From assembly GCA_029938595.1 (NCBI GenBank), contig JAOZUP010000195.1:2265-7482 (forward strand): a DNA stretch of 5,218 nucleotides, written 5' to 3'. This document shows, in pieces, positions 1-4,023 of this stretch. The notes beneath the pieces were generated by a model. It ran no database searches. It was not told the DNA's origin and saw only the letters and a program-made list of their open reading frames with translations. Positions within the stretch are counted from its first letter, which is position 1. Every line of letters begins with the position of its first letter. The position numbers and the translations under genes are program-made. This stretch comes from Thermoanaerobaculales bacterium (GTDB lineage Bacteria > Acidobacteriota > Thermoanaerobaculia > Thermoanaerobaculales > Sulfomarinibacteraceae).

Positions 1-1
1 C

Positions 2-556
2 ACCATCGACCGGACCGCTCGCTTCGGCGGTGAGCTCGAGCTGGTCTTCAAGCCGCCGCGCGAGAACCGGTTGGGCCTCGTTCTCGCCATGGACATCGGC
101 GGGTCGATGTGGCCGTTCAAGCACCTGGTGGACACCCTCTTCTCGGCCGCCCACCAGGCGCGCCACTTCAAGCACTTCGACCATGTCTACTTCCACAACA
201 CCATCTACGAGAGGGTTTATGGCAATGCGAGGTTCTCCGAGAAGATCCCGCTTGCCGATCTCTTCCGCCGATTCGACCGCTCGACGAGACTCGTGCTGGT
301 GGGCGATGCCTATATGTACCCGGGAGAGCTCACCGACCGCTTCGGGGCAATCGACTACACCGAGCGCAACGAGCGGCCCGGTGTGGAATATCTGGAGAGG
401 ATCCGCGACCACTTCAAACACTGTGCCTGGTTGAACCCGATGGGCGAGGATTCCTGGTCCGCCCCGTCGATCAGGCTCATCCGCCGGCTCTTTCCCATGT
501 ACCCGCTGACGGTGCAGGGGGTGGAGGAGCTGGCGAAGGACTTGGTGCGAGGTTAA
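2..556 (+). CDS. VWA domain protein, CoxE-type (COG3825-like), 5'-truncated
   Basis: The reading frame is open from the window edge to TAA at 554-556, giving the last 184 residues of a longer protein; such proteins are usually near 400 residues. Early in this part there is a hydrophobic strand and then DIGGSM (92-109), the position of the metal-ion-dependent adhesion site (DxSxS) of von Willebrand A domains, with Gly in place of the first Ser. Further on come FKHFDHVYFHNTIYERVY, LVLVGDAYMYPGEL and a C-terminal FPMYPLT stretch, which I recognise from the CoxE-like VWA family. Members are often encoded beside a MoxR-type AAA+ ATPase and are thought to act with it in assembling or activating other proteins; such a partner would lie upstream, outside the window. 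A TTG at 71 is in frame but falls inside the domain, so it is not the start. No transmembrane segment is visible. The family is fairly certain; the cellular role is not known. Confidence 0.8.
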   Translation, partial: TIDRTARFGGELELVFKPPRENRLGLVLAMDIGGSMWPFKHLVDTLFSAAHQARHFKHFDHVYFHNTIYERVYGNARFSEKIPLADLFRRFDRSTRLVLVGDAYMYPGELTDRFGAIDYTERNERPGVEYLERIRDHFKHCAWLNPMGEDSWSAPSIRLIRRLFPMYPLTVQGVEELAKDLVRG

Positions 557-562
557 CCCGCA
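557..562 (+). other. CCCGCA motif directly after stop codon
   Basis: CCCGCA follows the TAA stop of the VWA gene without a gap and continues CATCTTGC. The same hexamer stands 0 and 1 base after the stop codons of the hydrolase and patatin genes. Here it is not followed by the small palindrome and REP hairpin seen in the other two cases. Function unknown. Confidence 0.4.
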
Positions 563-591
563 TCTTGCCTGCCCCATGGCTCAGGTTCAAG

Positions 592-712
592 CCGTCCCCG
601 TTCCCGTTCCCGTCCCAGGATCTCAGCGTACGGCGTCTGAAGGTACGGCGTTCATCAGCAACTCGTTAGGATTCTAGTTTGTGCGTCCTCCAAGCATCGG
701 GAACGGGGACGG
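592..712. repeat. Inverted period-6 repeat locus (CCCGTN units)
   Basis: The left arm (592-616) is a run of hexamers of the form CCCGTT/CCCGTC. The right arm (698-716) is the reverse complement of such a run, with units GGGAAC, GGGGAC and GGGTAC. CCGTCCCCGTTCCCG at 592-606 pairs perfectly with 698-712 (15 bp), enclosing 91 bases. Inside the loop, GTACGGCGT is repeated directly at 628-636 and 643-651. The locus sits between two plus-strand genes. There is no T-tract, so it is not a standard terminator. It has the same architecture as the locus at 3019-3110 but a different unit sequence. Confidence 0.7.
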
Positions 713-763
713 GTACGAATGCCTCGTCAGCCTGATTCATGGGGGTGAGTATGATCCGCATGG

Positions 764-796
764 GTCACCGCCTTGGGGCGCGACGCGGTGACGTCA
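764..796. promoter_or_regulatory. Putative operator upstream of the metallo-hydrolase gene
   Basis: GTCACCGC (764-771) and GCGGTGAC (785-792) form a perfect 8-bp inverted repeat with a 13-base centre. The right half overlaps a perfect 8-bp palindrome, TGACGTCA (789-796). The site ends 36 bases before the ATG at 833 and just upstream of the possible -10 element at 807-812. That is where a dimeric regulator could control initiation. No regulator gene lies next to it, so the binding protein is unknown. An RNA hairpin in a longer leader is an alternative reading. Confidence 0.4.
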
Positions 797-806
797 GAGG
801 GGAGTG

Positions 807-812
807 TAAAAT
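807..812 (+). promoter_or_regulatory. Possible -10 element (TAAAAT)
   Basis: TAAAAT matches the sigma-70 -10 consensus at five of six positions and lies 20 bases upstream of the ATG at 833, which would leave a leader of about 14 bases. No convincing -35 hexamer is present at 16-18 bases upstream, so the assignment is weak. The patatin gene has the same TAAAAT hexamer upstream of a similar GGAGGT ribosome binding site. Confidence 0.25.
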
Positions 813-832
813 AGGAGCCTGCGGAGGTCGCC

Positions 833-1681
833 ATGCGAGTGACAGCGCTGATCGAAAATACGCGGCTGGAGGGTCGCAATGATCTGCAGCCGGAGTTTGG
901 CCTGTCGTTGGACGTCAAGCTGAACGGCACCCGGGTTCTTTTCGATATGGGGGCGTCGGCCGAGTTTGCGAGCAATGCCGCCGCGCTTGGGATCGACATT
1001 TCGGAGGTTGATGTGGCGGTGGTCTCCCACCAACACTTCGATCACGGAGGCGGTCTCGAGCACTTCCTCGAGGTCAACACTCGAGCCACCGTCTACCTGC
1101 GCCAAAGCCCCCTCGCCGGTCGCTGGTTCAAGGCGCTGGCGGTGATCAAGCGGCCCGTCGGCATTGACCTCGATCTTCTCGATCGGTTTTCGGATCGAAT
1201 CGAGTTTGTCAGCGAGATGCGCGTGATCGCGCCAGGCGTTTACCTGTTGACCGCCATCGGCTCGGCGCATGGGCGTCCTCGTGGAAACGACCGGCTCTTC
1301 GTAGAATCGGACGGTGGCCTCGTTCCCGATCCCTTCGACCACGAGCTGATGATGGTGGTGCACGAGGCCGACGGGATGGTCGTGTTCTCCGGTTGCTCAC
1401 ACCACGGCATCCTCAATCTCATCGACGCCGCCACAGCCCAGTTCCCGAGGGTCCCTATCAAGGCAGTCTTCGGCGGCTTCCACCTCATCGGCCTGCCGTT
1501 TTACAACTCCATGGCCGCCAGTCGCTCCGAGGTTCGGGAGATCGGCCGGCAGATCATGGAGAAGGTGCAGGGGCCCGTCTACTCCGGCCACTGCACGGGC
1601 GAGAAGGCGTACGGCGTCCTCGAAGGAGTGATGGGGGAAACCCTGCACCGCTTCCAAACAGGGTCCAGCATCGAGGTGTAG
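833..1681 (+). CDS. Metallo-beta-lactamase-fold hydrolase (COG1237-like)
   Basis: This 282-residue cytosolic protein has no signal peptide. The start is supported by GGAGG at 823-827, five bases before the ATG. The metal-binding signature is HQHFDH (residues 66-71, HxHxDH), with further likely ligands or active-site histidines in GCSHHGILN (His190), GGFHL (His217) and YSGHCTGE (His253). FDMGAS at 37-42 is the strand/turn normally preceding the metal motif. This order of motifs is that of COG1237, a family named after the archaeal dihydropterin-ribofuranosylaminobenzene phosphate synthase of methanopterin synthesis. Most bacterial members have no proven substrate, and nothing here points to methanopterin. 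Family-wide expectation is binuclear zinc or iron hydrolase chemistry. The neighbours do not form an operon with it: 276 bases precede it and a terminator follows. The family is secure, the substrate unknown; it is not an antibiotic beta-lactamase by its motifs. Confidence 0.87.
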   Translation: MRVTALIENTRLEGRNDLQPEFGLSLDVKLNGTRVLFDMGASAEFASNAAALGIDISEVDVAVVSHQHFDHGGGLEHFLEVNTRATVYLRQSPLAGRWFKALAVIKRPVGIDLDLLDRFSDRIEFVSEMRVIAPGVYLLTAIGSAHGRPRGNDRLFVESDGGLVPDPFDHELMMVVHEADGMVVFSGCSHHGILNLIDAATAQFPRVPIKAVFGGFHLIGLPFYNSMAASRSEVREIGRQIMEKVQGPVYSGHCTGEKAYGVLEGVMGETLHRFQTGSSIEV

Positions 1682-1710
1682 CCCGCACGCTCAAGTAACT
1701 CCCGAGTTTC
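1682..1710 (+). other. Post-stop module: CCCGCAC plus small palindrome
   Basis: CCCGCAC begins directly after the TAG stop (1679-1681). It is followed by an AACTC..GAGTT palindrome (1697-1708) ending in TTTC. The same order, CCCGCAC then a palindrome flanked by AACTC and GTTTC then an A-type REP hairpin, recurs after the patatin stop codon at 4967-5046. The spacing and intervening bases differ, so it is a shared layout rather than a simple duplication. Confidence 0.45.
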
Positions 1711-1726
1711 GTCGTGATGGTTAGAA

Positions 1727-1751
1727 CGAGCCGCGAAGCGGCGACAGACAA
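1727..1751 (+). repeat. REP-like palindrome, A type
   Basis: GCCGC (1730-1734) and GCGGC (1738-1742) pair around a GAA loop and are followed by GACAGACAA. The core AGCCGCGAAGCGGCGACAG is identical to the inverted copy at 5161-5179, and the identity extends to 23 bases (1729-1751 against 5157-5179). With CG in front it also shares 20 bases with the copy at 5027-5046. There is no T-tract, so it is not a terminator itself. Confidence 0.75.
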
Positions 1752-1792
1752 CAAGTTCCGCTACAACACCCTCGACGACGAATTTCCAAGGG

Positions 1793-1821
1793 CGCCCCCC
1801 GCCGGGGCGGGTCTCTTTTTT
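1793..1821 (+). terminator. Rho-independent terminator
   Basis: CGCCCC (1793-1798) pairs with GGGGCG (1804-1809) around a five-base loop; an alternative register pairs CCCGC (1798-1802) with GCGGG (1807-1811). Six Ts follow at 1816-1821. The T-tract orientation fits transcripts from the plus strand, so it would end the metallo-hydrolase transcript, 112 bases after its stop. The last two Ts overlap the TAA stop codon of the convergent anti-sigma gene (1822-1820). Confidence 0.6.
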
Positions 1822-2140
1822 ACCGAGCGATCAAGAACATCGCACCCATCAAAGCCGTTCCGGCCACGCCGAGGATTCCGATGGTGAGCACAGCAGCCAG
1901 GGTGATCACCCTATTCGCTATTTGACGCTTGGCTTCGGTGAAGGCCACGGCCTGGGCGTCGGGGTTGACTGGAGCGGGCGGAGGGTCGGGGAGCCGGTCG
2001 TTCCACTGCCGGGCGAGTTGAGCGAGATCCGGATCCCGATCGAGGTGTTCCTTGACAAGGGTTTGGGTGTCTTCGCTTGCCTCGTCCGCCAGATAGAGCG
2101 GCAGCAGATCGAGGATCACGTTTCGGCTCGGTTCCATCAT
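1820..2140 (-). CDS. Small zinc-less membrane anti-sigma-like protein
   Basis: The protein has up to 106 residues. The N-terminal part, LLPLYLADEASEDTQTLVKEHLDRDPDLAQ (here split: LLPLYLADEA, then helix to about 42), resembles the sigma-binding helices of short anti-sigma factors. The H-x3-C-x2-C zinc motif of the ZAS class is absent, and there is no cysteine at all. A proline-rich linker (51-60) follows, then one long hydrophobic segment (about 78-104), with the protein ending one or two residues later, so no periplasmic sensor domain exists. The start codon overlaps the sigma stop as ATGA, the usual sign of translational coupling. Two ATGs stand in tandem. AAGGAGGT at 2150-2143 leaves only three bases after GGAGG to the first ATG (2140) but six to the second (2137), so the second may be the real start. 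The role, holding the ECF factor at the membrane, is inferred from context and layout. Confidence 0.68.
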   Translation of the reverse strand: MMEPSRNVILDLLPLYLADEASEDTQTLVKEHLDRDPDLAQLARQWNDRLPDPPPAPVNPDAQAVAFTEAKRQIANRVITLAAVLTIGILGVAGTALMGAMFLIAR

Positions 2141-2628
2141 GCACCTCCTTGGTGGTTTATCAGCTCCGCAAGGAGCCTTCGGCGTGCGCGGTGGACCTTG
2201 ACTCGGGCGGCTCCCTCCGAGATCTCGAGGACTCGCGCGATCTCGGAGTAGGGGAGTGAGTGCTCGCTTCTAAGGATTAACGCCACGCCATCCGTTTCGG
2301 ATAATTTTGCCATCGCGCCGTTGACGCGCTCAAGCTCGATTCGCGCATTCGCCTGTTGTTGCGGATTGGGCGCGCCGTCGGGCAGCTCTTCGGAGAGCTC
2401 CGCGTGACCCCTGGCCTTTCCTCGTTGATCGAGAAAAACGTTACGCGCAGTCGCCAGCAGGTAGGCCTTCAGTGTGTCGGTTCGCAGCTGACTGCGCCGG
2501 GCCCAGGCGCGTACAAAGGTTTCCGAGGCCACGTCCTCAGCCTCGCTCCGGTCTCGGGTTTGCCACAGCGCAAAGCGAAAAACATTGGTGAAGTAGGTCT
2601 CGTAGAGCTGTTCGAAGGTCATTGCCAC
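2137..2628 (-). CDS. ECF-family RNA polymerase sigma factor
   Basis: The protein has 163 residues when started at GTG 2628. Region 2 spans roughly residues 4-70: TFEQLYETYFTNVFRFALW, then the acidic EAEDVASETFVRAW helix for -10 recognition, ending in ARNVFLDQRGK. Region 4 is LSETDGVALILRSEHSLPYSEIA (split here) through SEGAARVKVHRARRRL, the helix-turn-helix for -35 recognition. Regions 1 and 3 are missing, as in all ECF factors. GGGAG at 2640-2636 lies seven bases before the GTG and 13 before the next in-frame ATG (2622), which is an alternative start. A longer frame back to 2712 runs through a sequence with no family similarity. The gene is followed by an overlapping anti-sigma-like gene, so the two are one operon. 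The ECF subgroup and the regulon cannot be told from the sequence. Confidence 0.9.
   Translation of the reverse strand: MAMTFEQLYETYFTNVFRFALWQTRDRSEAEDVASETFVRAWARRSQLRTDTLKAYLLATARNVFLDQRGKARGHAELSEELPDGAPNPQQQANARIELERVNGAMAKLSETDGVALILRSEHSLPYSEIARVLEISEGAARVKVHRARRRLLAELINHQGGA
2143..2150 (-). promoter_or_regulatory. Strong ribosome binding site deciding the anti-sigma start
   Basis: AAGGAGGT on the minus strand is a full anti-16S match, located inside the last codons of the sigma gene. Its spacing favours the ATG at 2137 over the ATG at 2140. It is stronger than the site of the sigma gene itself, which would favour a surplus of the anti-sigma protein. Confidence 0.6.
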
Positions 2629-2644
2629 TTTTGTGCTCCCAAAG

Positions 2645-2674
2645 AGACTACCGCCGTAGCCGGAAAACGTTACA
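2645..2674 (-). promoter_or_regulatory. Candidate ECF-type promoter of the sigma operon
   Basis: On the minus strand, TGTAAC followed by GTTTTCC (TGTAAC at 2674-2669) and TAGTCT (2650-2645) are separated by 18 bases. An AAC-containing -35 followed by a short GTC-type -10 is the general style of autoregulated ECF promoters. Transcription would begin near 2638, giving a very short leader of about 10-16 bases and leaving part of the GGGAG ribosome site outside the RNA. This weakens either the promoter or the GTG start. Confidence 0.35.
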
Positions 2675-2746
2675 CAAATGATGGGAATGGGTTTTCTGGA
2701 ATCGAGGTACACTCGGGTGAGAGAGGGGATACAAAGGAACGACTAC

Positions 2747-2998
2747 ATGAGCGGGAAGGCGGAGAACCCCGGCGGTCGGAAGGCCCTCGACGAGATCATG
2801 AGCCGCGCAGCGGAACCCGATTTCGTCACACGCCACCGGCGTGTCCCGAAAATCAGCAAGACTGGTGCCCACGTCAACCCGGCGATTCTGGCTATGGTCC
2901 CTCCGCGGTCACGGTACGTCCACCGGTGGCGGAAGCACGCGCGCCACTGCCTCGAGTGCGCCAACGTCTTTCGTTACTTCGGGTTGTCCATCGATTGA
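2747..2998 (+). CDS. Small protein with C-terminal H-x3-C-x2-C motif, divergent to sigma gene
   Basis: This is an 83-residue protein, not recognised as a named family. AAAGGA at 2733-2738 sits eight bases before the ATG, and most codons end in G or C as in the neighbouring genes, which supports real coding. The sequence is basic (VTRHRRVPKISK, RSRYVHRWRKHARH) with no signal peptide or membrane helix. Near the end, residues 64-71 read HARHCLEC, which is H-x3-C-x2-C, the zinc-binding pattern of ZAS/zf-HC2 anti-sigma factors; NVFRYFGLSID follows and ends the protein. The gene is divergent to the ECF sigma gene with about 118 bases between starts, so control may be shared. The match could be a chance metal-binding pattern, since the preceding helices typical of anti-sigma domains are not obvious. 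An in-frame ATG at 2678 would add 23 residues but lacks a ribosome site. Confidence 0.58.
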   Translation: MSGKAENPGGRKALDEIMSRAAEPDFVTRHRRVPKISKTGAHVNPAILAMVPPRSRYVHRWRKHARHCLECANVFRYFGLSID

Positions 2999-3018
2999 TA
3001 CGACCCAACCCGGCAGCT

Positions 3019-3110
3019 CGCTATCGGTATCGCTATCGGTATCGCTATCGAATGGCCGGATTGGTACGGGGCCCATCGATAGCGATTGCGATACCGATAG
3101 CGATACCGAT
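3019..3110. repeat. Inverted period-6 repeat locus (NTATCG units)
   Basis: The left arm has five alternating hexamers CTATCG/GTATCG (3021-3050). The right arm (3077-3110) reads CGATAG, CGATTG, CGATAC, CGATAG, CGATAC, CGAT. Positions 3023-3044 pair perfectly with 3089-3110 (22 bp), and CTATCG at 3045-3050 can also pair with CGATAG at 3077-3082 if the odd unit CGATTG bulges out. The enclosed centre is short, 26 bases between 3051 and 3076. The locus lies between convergent genes (ends at 2998 and 3220), 20 bases after the small protein's stop. It could fold as a long hairpin in RNA from either side or as a cruciform in DNA. Confidence 0.85.
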
Positions 3111-3129
3111 CACGGGCCGGCTACCCGTT

Positions 3130-3180
3130 GTCATTTCTTGTATTGTCGGCCCGAAGGGCCCTGGAAGGCTCAGGATGACA
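3130..3180. repeat. Imperfect palindromic element bounded by TGTCAT/ATGACA
   Basis: TGTCAT (3130-3135) and ATGACA (3175-3180) are outer inverted ends. In the centre GGCCC (3148-3152) and GGGCC (3156-3160) pair around GAA, the same loop triplet as the A-type palindromes elsewhere in the window. There is no T-tract on either strand. It reads as another REP-like or small non-autonomous repeat. Apart from this and the hexamer locus I see nothing in the 2999-3219 gap. Confidence 0.4.
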
Positions 3181-3219
3181 GCTATCCGACTTTTGTAAGA
3201 GCTAATACCTAACAGCTTC

Positions 3220-3900
3220 CTACCGGTCGATCCCTTTGGCGTAATTCGAGTTCTCGGTGATGATCTTGAGCTCGATCCCCTCCCAGACGGTCGTGGTGAT
3301 CGAGCGTGCCGGGTAGTTGGGGCCGTAATCGATGGAATCAAAGCTCACTTCGAGCTCGACCGGCGAACCTCCGATCATGGTCCGGACCTCGAGGGTCTTG
3401 GGCTGTCGCGTGGCCTGCACGATATTGATCTCAACCGAGTCGCCCGTTGTGACGACATTACGGGACTGGAGACGGAGCGTCCCCTCGTCGGTCGTGACGA
3501 GGGCCGTGGCGACAGCCTTTTCCGCGAAGAGCGGGTTCAGGTATGCATCGACCTGCTGTTTGGCCTCCATCACGAATTCGCGGGCCGTTTCCCGCTCCTT
3601 CTTGGACAGTTTCTTTCCATCCGGACGCCGGACCTTTTTCTTGTCCACCTCGCTGCTTATCTGTATTCTCTCCACCATGCCGCCCATGACATACCGTACG
3701 TTGTACCGGTCGACCCTCTTCTGGATGCCGTCGACCTCGAACACGATCTTCGAATCCCAGGTGTAAAGCCGCAGCTCCTCCTGGTTTCGCTTCATTCCTT
3801 CCGCCATTTTCCGCAGATCCGGCTGCTCCTGTGCGCGGGCATCCGAGCCGGCAAATACAGCCACTGCCGCGAGCACGGTCAATATTTTGGTAACTTTCAC
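3220..3900 (-). CDS. Secreted (periplasmic) protein of unknown function
   Basis: The protein has 226 residues. The start is GTG at 3900-3898, supported by GAGGAG at 3913-3908, seven bases upstream; extending to 3948 would bury the signal peptide. Residues 1-23 form a Sec signal peptide: KVTK, a hydrophobic core ILTVLAAVAVFAG, and a signal peptidase I site ARA before Gln24. No lipobox cysteine is present. The mature part starts with a helical MAEGMKRNQEELRLYTW segment, has a lysine/arginine-rich middle (DKKKVRRPDGKKLSKKERE), and ends in alternating strand-like stretches (TLEVRTMIGGSPVELEVSF, SITTTVWEGIELKIITE). The strand pattern recalls LolA/LolB-like periplasmic folds, but I see no sequence motif that proves it. 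The gene is divergent to the patatin gene; 123 bases separate the starts. No terminator with a T-tract follows. I do not recognise a named family. Confidence 0.75.
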   Translation of the reverse strand: MKVTKILTVLAAVAVFAGSDARAQEQPDLRKMAEGMKRNQEELRLYTWDSKIVFEVDGIQKRVDRYNVRYVMGGMVERIQISSEVDKKKVRRPDGKKLSKKERETAREFVMEAKQQVDAYLNPLFAEKAVATALVTTDEGTLRLQSRNVVTTGDSVEINIVQATRQPKTLEVRTMIGGSPVELEVSFDSIDYGPNYPARSITTTVWEGIELKIITENSNYAKGIDR

Positions 3901-3954
3901 GATGATGCTCCTCTCGAACCCATCGGCGTACGCGGCGGATGGTAACACGGTGAA

Positions 3955-3964
3955 GTGCGGGCTA
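3955..3964 (-). other. Stray copy of TAGCCCGCAC in the divergent promoter region
   Basis: TAGCCCGCAC on the minus strand is identical to the stop-plus-motif at 1679-1688, but here it is not behind a recognisable gene. It may be a remnant of a displaced gene end, an independent site or chance. Confidence 0.25.
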
Positions 3965-3981
3965 GGCAGTGCTGGTATGCG

Positions 3982-3987
3982 TAAAAT
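3982..3987 (+). promoter_or_regulatory. Possible -10 element of the patatin gene
   Basis: TAAAAT lies 36 bases before the ATG at 4024, with no recognisable -35 at the proper distance. It is the same hexamer as at 807-812. Weak call made mainly from the similarity of the two upstream regions (TAAAAT, then GGAGGT). Confidence 0.25.
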
Positions 3988-4023
3988 CGTCGAGTGATAA
4001 ACCAGAGCTCGCGGAGGTGACCG

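Noticed and set aside
557..832. tRNA or other structured RNA gene in the gap
   Set aside because: No cloverleaf arms, T-loop consensus or riboswitch motif could be found; only the repeat locus and putative operator are visible.
794..1363. 189-residue minus-strand reading frame
   Set aside because: It is antisense to the metallo-hydrolase gene, with histidine-rich low-complexity ends and no ribosome site.
833..1681. Beta-lactamase or RNase-type metallo enzyme
   Set aside because: The metal motifs and the GCSH, GGFH and SGH blocks fit COG1237; there is no signal peptide and no RNase-specific beta-CASP domain.
2629..2712. N-terminal extension of the sigma factor from ATG 2712
   Set aside because: The added 28 residues have no ECF similarity and would cover the candidate promoter; region 2 begins just after GTG 2628.
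3019..3110. CRISPR array
   Set aside because: Units are six bases, contiguous and inverted between the arms; there are no spacers.
3148..3160. GGCCC-GAA-GGGCC hairpin as terminator
   Set aside because: Five base pairs and no T-tract on either strand.
2356..3198. 280-residue plus-strand reading frame
   Set aside because: It runs antisense through the sigma gene and includes a YRYRYR stretch that is only the translated hexamer repeat.
3901..3948. N-terminal extension of the secreted protein
   Set aside because: It would place 16 residues before the signal peptide, while GAGGAG fits the GTG at 3900.
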